Below the pieces are notes generated by a model. It worked only from the letters and a program-made list of their open reading frames with translations. It made no database searches and was not told the origin of the DNA. The position numbers were made by a program, and so were the translations under genes. Positions 1 to 9,570 of a stretch of 19,212 bases of DNA are shown here, piece by piece (within the stretch, counting starts at the first letter, position 1; every line of letters begins with the position of its first letter). This DNA comes from Glomus cerebriforme (taxonomy: Eukaryota > Glomeromycota > Glomeromycetes > Glomerales > Glomeraceae): assembly GCA_003550305.1 (NCBI GenBank), contig QKYT01000271.1, positions 59,710-78,921 on the forward strand, in the 5' to 3' direction.

Positions 1-1985
1 CTACTTATTTTTTTTGAATGATTTTTTGGGCGACTTAAATTTTAATAGATGGAAAGCATGTGATTTGTTACTAATATGCTTTTGATATCTAATTTTTCAT
101 ATCACAAAGAGTATATCCGCAAATTTTCATGTGCCACTGACACTTATTTGTTGNATAATAAATAAAAATATTTTTCTGGAAACTTTTTTCGTCCACTGTA
201 TATATACTCAAATTTTTACTTGGTCACATTTAGCAATTTTCAATTAAAAATAACATTTTTTACTATACTAAAAGGATACTTTTTATTTCTACTGATAATA
301 AATTATTTTAAAAATAATTTTATAAATTTTTCTACGACAATAATAATAATTATTTTTCCATTTCCTAATTTCTTTATTAATAAATTTTTGAGTGTTAAAT
401 TGAAAATAAATAATTTACAGTCCAAATACTGTACCGTAGATACCTAAATTAAAAGAATAAACAATTACATAAGTATAAAAGGTTAACTATAAATAGTCCC
501 TTTTCTAACAGGTTTGCTAGAAACTGATCAGTATATTCCAAAAGAATATTAAGCATTGATATCAGTTCATCGCTTTTCTGGGATCACCAATAACATATTA
601 TCCACCACTTTTTCAGAAACTGAAATAAACAGGATCATTAATGGATCAAGTTCATTAGGTACAAACCAAATCCATTTCACGATTTAATGGACAACCAATA
701 ATCAGTAAAAACTATTTTAAAAAAGCATTGCCACATTGAGTTAGAAGCAGTCCCGCACTCATCACTTCAACTCAAGAAAGCTCATAATAGTTTCACTAAT
801 TATATTGATATGTTGACATGGACTGGTATTATACCTGTAGTTAATAAATTAATTACCTTATAATAATATCTATCATTCAAGCTGTCAAAGGATTTCTTTT
901 CAGATTAAAGTAGAGGTTCTTTGATATAATCATGGCTAAGGGTAAAATAAAAAAAAAATAGACAGATCCTATCTAACATAAACTCAAGAAAGATATTTTA
1001 ACAAAATCATTCTTGCATAGTGAACCTTTTGTTAAAAACAGTCTTTGATATCCGGATTTATGGTAGAAAGGCGGAAACAGGCTTATTCTTTTTTTTATTG
1101 TTATATTACTGACACTTTGCCATTGTAAAGAAAAAAGGCTAGTATTTATATACAGTATTTAAGAATATCATATTCTAATTAATGACTCATATTTGTGTAT
1201 AAAAAAATAAGTCAAACCTAACAATGATTATATGATTTAGCCCTATTTAAACATGAGTCATTCATTCCTTCATCATCTCTGGACGGATCTAAATTTTTGG
1301 ATGATAAATTCAGTGATTTGGTAATATGTACGTATAATATACATAAATTATATAATAGCACCTTAATAACATACTAAACTAGACGATTTTGGTTTTCAAA
1401 AAGGAATCAGAAATCAATTGATATATATAGTGTCGAATATAGTCGAAGGTGAACAAGATGATATTAGTTTAGCCTTGAATATCGCACTTCCTGATATTCC
1501 TGCTACTTATATTAAACTTTATACAGTAAATACAGTCTTCAAATCTTATATTATCATTTATTTTTAGTTCAATAACCACTATCAAAATGAATTAACCGTT
1601 AAATGTAAACAATGAATTTGCCTAAACTAGATTTGGGGATTTTGGCGTAGTGATTTTACAAATATGACAATGTTTTGCACCGGCTTGTTTCATCTAAGGG
1701 TATTCCGAATTTTTTTTTGACTTATATATTTAAGTAAAAATATAAACTATGTAATATTTTAGTAAGAACCGAAACAATTATGCTGGCGGCCACTTATTTA
1801 AAAAATATAGTAAAAAATATAGTAGCTTTTATAAAATTTCTATAATTGTCGTCATTTTTTCATTTTAATAACCACAAATAAATTTATCATACATATAGTA
1901 CGTATCACTTGTACAACAGGATGGCACATATGAATATTATTCTTTAAATATCAAAGAATTTTATTTTTTTAACAAATTTACCACA
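1..1985. other. Gene-poor region with decayed coding-like fragments
   Basis: No complete gene can be built here. Three stretches read as possible remains of coding sequence on the plus strand. About 508-690 is open apart from one stop (contains TEINRIINGSSSLGTNQ). 702-863 is a 53-codon open frame (contains CHIELEAVPHSSLQLKKAHN). 1370-1567 is a 65-codon open frame (contains VEGEQDDISLALNIALPDIP). None has a convincing start or splice partners, and I do not recognise the family. The base at 154 is undetermined. The last 360 bp (from about 1622) belong to the duplicated block described separately and probably hold the promoter of the gene starting at 1986. Confidence 0.4.
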
Positions 1986-2828
1986 ATGCAAGCTATCTTA
2001 AATTCTTATAGAATTTTGATATTTTCGTGTAGTCTTACATGTTTAACTATAGGTATACTATCTTTGAGTACACTTTATTATTCTTTAATTCAATGATATA
2101 ATAAATTATATGTTTTTATAGACGCATTTATTATCAGTCTCGGTTTTGTAAGTAGTCTCTCCATATATGATTTCTTTACGGATGTTTTTAGTATTATAGT
2201 AAGTGGTAAGATAAATGCGAATTTATTATTATGATTGTTTCTAAAACATACTCTCAACGACAATAAAAAATTAAAATTATGATATCAAGGATATTATTTT
2301 ATTACTCTCGAAAGAAGATGGAATAAACCACCTACGACAAGTGATTGTATCATTTATTTGTAAGTGGTTGATAATTAAATAATGAACAATTTGTAAATTT
2401 TCTTATATAAATAATATATTTCTTCTTTTATTAAAGCCTTGAATTTATTTTTTGGGGGATTTACGGTAAAATGTTTTTTATTTATTTTTAAATCATTTTC
2501 ATTGTTTTATTTCATTATTATTTAAATTAACGAAAAGTGATTTATAGAAACGGTAAACATTGTATTTATCATTAATCAAATTAAGGAGATTGAGCTAGTT
2601 GAACCTATTGACAGAATTTCGTTTATAAGACGTCAAATTACATCTGTAGAGATTATCTTGGGTGGTTTAATTTTATTTTTAAGTATTATTCAAGCTATAT
2701 CACTTTCTTGGTGGGCTGGTAGATTAAGCCAAACTGCAATAAATCATCCCTCAACTCCCTTAAATATTATTAATGTTACCAATGCTGGAGTTGAAATGAA
2801 CAATGCCGGAGCAGAATATCCAAGGTAG
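1986..2828 (+). CDS. Four-helix MARVEL-like membrane protein, copy 1 of tandem pair
   Basis: Predicted from five exons: 1986-2052, 2122-2205, 2290-2359, 2437-2465, 2548-2828 (531 nt, 176 residues, stop TAG). All four introns are GT-AG (69, 84, 77, 82 nt) and every junction keeps frame. The product has four hydrophobic helices at roughly 9-32, 40-57, 71-94 and 115-139. After helix 2 comes GYYFITLERRWNKPP (51-65), and after helix 4 SWWAGRLS (137-144) followed by a polar, Asn-rich tail ending NNAGAEYP. There is no signal peptide; helix 1 starts close to the N-terminus. Topology and the aromatic/basic loop resemble fungal MARVEL-type tetraspan proteins, which act in membrane apposition and cortical domains; this assignment is inference, as I see no diagnostic catalytic motif. 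The start was chosen because the paralogue at 3476 has the same ATG context (acaATG) and the same N-terminal LNSYR. Function is unknown. Confidence 0.75.
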
Positions 2829-3475
2829 TCGAGTATGATTCTTGACTCTAATAATCATTTCAAATTGGTAAAGTTAAATCTTAAATCTAATAGTCATTTT
2901 ATGAAAAAAAAACAACTTATTTACACAATCAAAGATGTCATTTTTAAAATTTTTCTTTTCATTTACAAATATTAATGCTGGCCAAAGCTTATTAAGACGT
3001 ACAAATCAATCCGACTGTAATGGTCGGCTGGTTGATTCAAATACTATATATATATATATATATTTATTTAATATTCTTTACTAAACTAGATTTGGAGAAT
3101 TTTGGCGTAATTTTAATAAATATGCACTGGCTTGTTTGTTTCAGCTAATATTATTGTGATTGTATGTATTTATTAAAAGAAAGGAATTAGGGTTTAGGTG
3201 TTGTATCAAATTTCGTCCTACATAAAATTTAAGATTAAACAGCTATTTAAAGAATGATACGATAAATTTTGTACTTTAAAAAGTTAAAAGTTTATGTACA
3301 TAGTTTAGTAAACAAAACTGTTGCATTTTATATAAACTTTCTTTATTTTCATTTTAATAGTTAGATAATAAACAAATATATCATTATACGTATCACATGT
3401 GCAACAGGTCGGTATATGAATATTAATTATTTTTTAAATATCGAATAATTTTTTTTTTTTAACAAATTTTACACA
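2829..3475. other. Spacer between tandem paralogues
   Basis: No gene was found. It holds a TA dinucleotide run around 3042-3062. From 3081 it carries the duplicated upstream block of the next gene, including the ACGTATCAC-ATGTGCAACAGG element at about 3390-3410 and a T12 tract (about 3450-3461) just before the start codon. These are the best candidates for shared regulatory DNA of the two copies, because they are conserved between units while the rest of the spacer has drifted. Confidence 0.5.
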
Positions 3476-4252
3476 ATGAAGGCTACCTTAAATTCTTACA
3501 GAACTAGGATTTTGATATTTGCGTGTAGTTTTGCGTGTTTAACTCTAGGTATAATACCTTTAAAGGGCAAGTTATTATTATTTATTTTTTTGAATTCGAT
3601 AATTCAGATAGAATATATCATATATTTTCATAGACGCATTTTCAACCTCACTTTTCGGGCTTTCTGGTCCTTTCGTATATTATTTATTTACAGACATTTA
3701 TAGTATTATAATAAATGGTAAGGCAAATACGAATTTTTTATTATAAATTTTATTCTAAAACACTCTAAACTCTAAAGGATAATAATAAATTAAATTTATG
3801 ATATTTTAAAGGATATTATATTACTACTATCGAAAGAAGATGGAATAAACCACCTATGAAATGTGATGGTATCATTTATCTGTAAGTTTTTAAATAATAA
3901 ATAAATGAAAAACTTTATATAAATTCTCTTATATATAAATTTTCTTTTTATTAAAGCATCGAATTTATTTTTTGGGTGATTTACGGTAAACGTTTTTTAT
4001 TTATTTTTAAGTCATTTTCTTCGATTTATTATTTAAATTAACGAAAAATTATTTAAAGTTATCATTAAAGTTATTTCGAAATCAGATCAAGTTATACAAA
4101 CTAGTTTGGGCGGTATAAATATATTTTTGTGTATGGTTTATGCTATAACATTCTCTTGGTGGGCTGGTAGATTAAGCCAACGTCCAACAAATAACAATAT
4201 TAATAATGCTGGAGTTGTAATAAACAATGCCGGGGCCGAATTTCCACCATAA
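3476..4252 (+). CDS. Four-helix MARVEL-like membrane protein, copy 2 of tandem pair (shortened)
   Basis: Five exons mirror the upstream paralogue: 3476-3548, 3634-3717, 3812-3881, 3957-3985, 4059-4252 (450 nt, 149 residues, stop TAA). Exons 2, 3 and 4 have exactly the same lengths as copy 1 (84, 70, 29 nt). Helix 2 is followed by GYYITTIERRWNKPP, helix 3 by IEFIFWVIY, helix 4 by SWWAGRLSQ, and the tail again ends NNAGAEFP. Compared with copy 1, exon 1 is 6 nt longer and exon 5 is 87 nt shorter: 63 nt are missing between helix 3 and helix 4 and 24 nt from the tail. Helix 3 is therefore shorter and the helix 3-4 loop almost absent. The frame is intact despite these indels, which argues for a translated gene, but loss of normal membrane topology is possible. 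Reading straight on from the ATG without splicing gives only a 75-residue frame. Confidence 0.65.
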
Positions 4253-6410
4253 TTAGGATAATTAGATATAATTATACAACCTTTCTTTTTGATTAATTGG
4301 GTTTATTTTAACTTCCATATTTAATTAAAAATGGGTTTAAATTTTTTTAAAAAATTATTTCGTGTAAATAGGTATGTTTTAATGTAATCTGACTATCGCT
4401 ATCTTTTCAGTATAGATATAAATACAAACTCCCCCAGCGTCACCATCAAAAAAAACTACCCAAGAGCACCCCAAAAAATTTTCTGACTTTTGCACGTGAT
4501 GGTACCGTTGATACCGGTGACAAATATTGTGTGATAATTAAGTTTTACTAGGCGTGAACCCCCAGATATACTTAATAAAATGAAAGCTGGGACCTGGGAG
4601 GCGTGACGCTATGTGATAAATAAACACAGGTCGCATATAATGCAAATGATTTTAATATATAGGATCGACAAATGAACTACGATGTATTTATAATCTTCCC
4701 CAGCGTCTCCATAAAAAAAATCTCGGACACGTGATCATAGTAAATAATTGACACGTAGTATCACCCCTCCTGTTTTTCGAGTGGTGAAATCTTATTTGTC
4801 ACAATTTGTACGACATTACACGCCATTAATTAACAAGTAGCGAAACTTAATTTTTCAAAGCTTAGCTTCTTGTGCGTCAGAATCAAGTGTTTCATCCCGT
4901 TGACTACAAGAAGTAAATGAAGAAACTTGCAAGAGATCTTTTGCTAGTAAAATATTAAGCATATTGATTATGGTAAGTTTACTGTCCTAATTTAAAATTT
5001 TTAAACACTTAAAACACAAAATTTATTAATTATATATTTTATTATAGTGAACTGAATATTTTATATCATTTGGCCATGTATTTTTAAATAATTATTGTTA
5101 TAGATAGAGATATTAGATCATGATGTTTTTATATTTACTAGAAAGAGTTTTTCAGAAAATCAAAATCATTCAAATTGAATCACAGGAAGCTTAGATATTA
5201 ATTTTAAATGAACAATTATTAATCAATTATAGTTTTACAATTTTTTGTTATTCTATGTTTTAACTTGGATTATTTTGTGCTATAAGAATAGTTACGGTTT
5301 ATTATTGGTCTGTGAAGAATTTCTATTGTTGCAAAAATCGCAAATTTAAAGAAAAATAATCGCTACGCGTAGTCACGTGATCGACAATGAACGGATTTTT
5401 ATTATCCTCATCTCACTTTTATTCTTTCAAACTGATATTTCTTTTTATAGTTGAGTGGAAGGAATAAAATTTGGTGATAAACCTGTAGAACATTAAATAA
5501 TGTTTAAATAGAAGGATTGTATAAAGTTAAACTTTAGTTTATGGTTAGGAACATATCAAAGTATTATAAGTATCATATTAAAGCATGCGGCGGATCATGT
5601 GCCGAGGTACTTATTTTAAGTATAATTTTATTAATAAGAATTTGTGAATTACAAATAAAATATAAACCAATAAAACTAAACTAAAATAATACTATTATTT
5701 TTCCTTCATGAATCTAACTAACAAACAATCGCTAGGGTACATGACGTCTACCTGTCCTTGAGCAACACGAACCAAGATTCAAACACCCGAAGTGTAACAG
5801 TAAGTTTCTTAAGACTGGTACTTATTACTAATTTATGTTACCAGTGAAATTACAGTACCGGTGAAATCACATGCATGGTGACTTCAACCCCGGACGTATT
5901 AGCAACCCCGTTCTTTTTTTATATTAATCCCATGTCGCACACTTCCTTTATCATAATTTTTCGTGTGATTAACAAGTGACCGGGTCTTCTCCTTGGTCTC
6001 ATATAGATAACCGGGAATTTCTAATTTTATAAGTACTCTTTAAAACATCTCTCATATTAGTTAAAATAGTCAATCACGTGTTAATTTAATGAGTGACACG
6101 CTCCTCATGAAATAAATAATACAAAAAATTCGATAATAAATTGATATATTATTTTATTCGAACCATTCGAATAAACTCTAATGAAGTTGATAAATTTTAT
6201 TTTTTTTTTCTTTTTTTTTAAAAAAAAAAATTATATAACAATTGATTAAAAACCATTTATTTACTATTATAAGCGTAGAGAAATTTTTTTCGTAGGAGAT
6301 GATTTTTTTTTTTTAAAAAAAACCAATTGGGACAGCTTAAATAAAAATGTTTATTCCAATTAGAAATTATCAAAGAAATCCCAAGTAAAAAATATATATG
6401 TGTGTATTTA
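4253..6410. other. Intergenic region without a recognisable gene
   Basis: I found no supported gene on either strand. The region contains a degenerate direct repeat (4432-4500 and 4697-4738), four CACGTG palindromes (4493, 4728, 5374, 6075), locally GC-richer patches near 5585-5610 and 5735-5900, and back-to-back homopolymer runs T9-A11 (6211-6230) and T12-A8 (6303-6322). The last part, from about 6400 downward, would be the 3' untranslated region of the minus-strand receptor gene. Confidence 0.5.
4432..4738. repeat. Degenerate direct repeat pair
   Basis: Copy 1 starts at about 4432 with CCCCAGCGTCACCATC, then an A run, then reaches CACGTGATGGTA near 4493-4504. Copy 2 starts at about 4699 with CCCCAGCGTCTCCATA, an A run, then CACGTGATCATA at 4728-4739. 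The order of the three blocks is the same. The second copy lacks about 30 bp between the A run and CACGTGAT. This is likely the remains of a small dispersed repeat; no transposase is visible. Confidence 0.5.
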
Positions 6411-7781
6411 TTATGCATCCCAATCTTCATTTTGTTGTGTTGTTGTTTGTTGCTGAACAACCTTAACTTGAATTTCAGTGAAAGGCAATCGGATTCCAGC
6501 GATTTGACTGGAATCTCGTATAGATGACGCAGTTATTTGTGAACTACTCTGTGATAAGTGTTTTTCTGTTGAAGAGTTTGAAGTTGATTTATGTTTCCAA
6601 CCTTCATTTACAATATATTGAAGTGCTATTAATGGACCACCAATAGTAATTCCAAGAATAAGAATTAGATTAATTGCCGTATTTTCAGTTATGATAATTG
6701 AAATAAGAATATTTAAAATTAAAAGAATAATTTGACCACAAAAGACAAATGTATATGAAATTATTTTCTTTGACATCACTCTTTCATTTGAATTATTATC
6801 TTCTGATAAATTTGGTCCATTGAAAGATAATTGATTTGTTTTGAACCTCTCTATATATCTATAAGTCTTTATATAAAAAGTCGATAATAATAACATGTGA
6901 ATCGTAATGACAGCTAAAATTATATAAAGAACTGCTTTGTTTTTTGGTTGAGCTGCACACCTTATTAAAAAAAAAATTATTTATATATATTTTTTAGTTA
7001 GCATATAATCACGTTCTTTTTGTGTAATATATATATTTATTATTAGTTTTAAATACATATTTTCCTCTAAAAAAAACGTACCAGTATTGTACTTTTCCAT
7101 ATCTATTCACCCCAAGTAAAGTATAAAACATAGAAAATCCGGCTGAAATTAGAAATATTATGTAATCGTATCGACCAGAATTAAAATAGACGTTTCTCTT
7201 AACTTTATACCAATTTATAATAGTTATAAAAGTTACCACGTTCATCGCAAAAGCTATTAAGAATATTGAGAAAAGACTAACAGTACTACATAATGGATGT
7301 AACCACAACTCGCCTACAGCTGGAAAACTCTAAAAAAAAATTTTTTAAAAGCAAAAAGATTTTATAATTATGTAAATATAAATAATAATAATAATTTTTT
7401 TTTTTAGATAAACGACTTACCCAATTAATAGTCTGTAAAATGGATATGGAGGATTCTGGAATAAAATGAAGAATTATATCGTTAATAACAATTAAATAAT
7501 AATTGTAACAATTACATAAATTATTTACCAATTAATGTAATATAAAATGGTAAGCGAAGATTCATTGGTATAGAATTCTTGCCATTTCGTTTCCATTGCA
7601 AATAAGTTCTACCGAGAACATACAGACATGCTATGAAATCAAGTTGTGATAATATTAAACTTGTCATAATTATTAACTTGGAGTCAGCTTCAGTACGTGA
7701 TTTTGAAAATTCATCGTCGGCACAATCGACGAATGATACTACATAAAGTAGTAAAATCAGGAAGAATATTTTAATTTTCAT
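6411..7781 (-). CDS. Seven-helix receptor-like (GPCR-like) membrane protein
   Basis: Four exons read on the minus strand: 7781-7529, 7455-7421, 7329-7082, 6960-6411 (1086 nt, 361 residues, TAA stop). Introns are 73, 91 and 121 nt, GT-AG, all in phase. Residues 1-20 form a signal peptide ending in VDC. Hydrophobic helices lie at about 36-57, 77-96, 112-134, 150-170, 187-209, 245-269 and 275-296, so the mature N-terminus should be outside and the C-terminus cytosolic. C110 at the outer end of helix 3 and C180 in the helix 4-5 loop are placed like the conserved disulfide of GPCRs. Basic residues follow helices 1 (QWKRNGK), 3 (WYKVKRN) and 5 (RYIERFK), on the cytosolic side. The tail (297-361) is Ser-rich, then Gln/Thr-rich (VVQQQTTTQQ) and ends EDWDA. 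I cannot place it in a named receptor class; ligand and G-protein coupling are unknown. Confidence 0.85.
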
Positions 7782-8939
7782 TTAATATGCTTGATATGCT
7801 TGTAGGCTTGGTGGTATTAAAAGGAATTTTTTTAAACTTCATTGCAAATAAGAAGAAAAAAAAAAAGGAACGTATTTAGCTCACAGAGCTCCTCAAATAA
7901 TGCAAAAATAATGAATGAAATATTTATATGGTTCACGGAACCATAAAAATATTAATAGCTTTTCTTTCAAAAAAATCCCAAAAATTCCAATAATAAATTT
8001 TTTAAATGATTAAAACAAATCAAATCCTTTTATAATAACAAAAATTAGACGTTTGAATGATATGATCATCCTCAAACATCTCAAACCGTTTCAAAACAAT
8101 ATATTATATAAAAATTCCATTAAAAGATGCATTATTCAAACATAAATAGATGTCCAAGATTTTCATAACAAGTAATTCGACACAACATTTAAACATTTTA
8201 AAGGTCAATTATCATTGGTACGATCATGTTTTCCTGATTATTTATGATTATTGTCGAATTAGAGTAATTAAGTATGCACACTTACGAAATATGCAGGGGT
8301 GATTATTAGTCGTAATGGATATATCTGCTGATTTTTCACAATTAGTAAAGATTCAGAATTATCAATTATATTAGAAATTTAAATTTTCGTTAACAAGCAA
8401 TATTTTATCGTAAAAACAAGTCTTTGTGGCGACTGTCCGAATTTAATAGTCTCACACAAAAAACCTTGGAAGGAATGTGCAATTAATTATGTATAATTGA
8501 TATTGTAGATCGAGTCCAAATCATAAACAATATAATTCTTGATAATTAAGTTTACAAGAAATAAAATAAATTAATCATTAACATTTGTTTGTTTATTTTA
8601 AGTTAATAAAGGATGGTATGACAAATTGGAACCCTTGTCGGATATCCCTATAAAAATTTGAGATTAACCGTAAAAGTCAGTCGGATGAATTTTTTTGATA
8701 GTACAAATGACAAAGACTTTGATGTCGTTATCAACTTTATATAGTTATAGTTTAATGCTAATGCATTCAATACATGTTTTAATAACTAAAATTTTTTTTT
8801 TTAATTGTTTTTTTTTCCGTTATTTTAATACTGCAGAATAATGAAAAATTAATCTCAAAATGGTGATTTTCTTTCCGGATTCAAAAAAAATGTCAATCTC
8901 CAGTTTCAGCATGACTTCGGCTCATTTTGGAATACAGTA

Positions 8940-9570
8940 ATAATTTCACGGTTATTACCGGCAGTTGCTAATGTTCCGCAGTCACATGAACGGAATTAAT
9001 ATTTTGCTATGCACGATGTTATCACGGCAGTAATATCGCGAAAATTCTTGGAGTTTTTTATAAGAACGCATTTAAATATATATTATATATATATATATTA
9101 TATATGTATCTACAAATAATAAAAGGATGCTTCAACTATCTAATTACTTTATTTTATTAAGTTATTATCGCCGAATTTATTTTCATTAGATTATGAATAT
9201 TAAGGATTACGATATTTTATAATAAAGCTAACCAATAAAAATTTTTTTTTCAATGTAGTAAGTCTACTCGAGATCGTAATAATTTTTTTTATGAAGCATT
9301 ATTTTAAACATTACAACATTGTTTTTGGTGTAGAAAATGTGTTAATTAGTCACAGGTAATCCTGTTGGCTTTTGGTTCAATTTTTATTTCGGATTTGGTT
9401 AGTTCGCTTAATAATTCATATCGTAAAAGTTGATAGCTTATTCTATAGGTGCTGCTGAAATTATTGATTGATGACAGAAATTACGGACGGCGTATTTAAA
9501 ACGCCGTAACCGTAAAAAAATTACAGCATTACGGCAGCTGTAATTAATTTCGCAGTCATGCCGTAATCGT
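8940..9570. repeat. MITE-like repeat pair with palindromes
   Basis: Two related segments share CGGCAG followed 18-19 bp later by CGCAGTCA (8959/8977 and 9532/9551). The second segment is strongly palindromic. TTACGG-ACGGCGT (9481-9493) pairs with ACGCCGT-aa-CCGTAA (9501-9515) around the 7-bp loop atttaaa. Next to it ATTACGGCA (9528-9536) pairs with TGCCGTAAT (9559-9567). In otherwise AT-rich DNA, such GC-containing inverted repeats without coding capacity are typical of miniature inverted-repeat elements. I could not define target-site duplications or element ends. Confidence 0.5.

Larger units (their letters stand above)
1622..4252 (+). repeat. Tandem gene duplication (two units of about 1.2 kb)
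   Basis: Unit 1 runs from about 1622 to 2828 and unit 2 from about 3081 to 4252. Both open with ctaaactagatttgg followed by gattttggcgta or gaattttggcgta, then a shared GCAC(C/T)GGCTTGTTT block. Both carry a block with the core ACGTATCAC.TGT.CAACAGG just before the gene, and end with the same SWWAGRLSQ / NNAGAE coding segment. The two start codons are 1490 bp apart, against 1459 bp for the upstream marker, so the spacer lengths have diverged through indels. Introns align as well as exons, which indicates a fairly recent local DNA duplication rather than retroposition. The 2829-3080 gap contains a short TA run (about 3042-3062). Confidence 0.85.

Noticed and set aside
220..447. 75-codon plus-strand open frame rich in Phe, Ile and Asn
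   Set aside because: Composition is what AT-rich DNA gives by chance; it does not start with ATG, no motif is seen and there are no splice partners.
4855..4962. 35-residue minus-strand frame (LLAKDLLQVSSFTSCSQRDE), faintly like the C-terminal end of hAT transposases
   Set aside because: The resemblance is limited to a few residues and nothing upstream extends it; too short to call.
5735..5800. GC-richer stretch with GTTTGAATCTTGG on the minus strand, reminiscent of a tRNA T-arm
   Set aside because: No matching acceptor, D-arm or anticodon stem could be paired.
6257..6460. Minus-strand frame containing ISNWNK, resembling the WNK motif of the tetraspan family
   Set aside because: It overlaps the receptor's C-terminal exon in another frame and its 3' flank, includes homopolymer-coded Lys/Phe runs, and lacks the rest of the motif.
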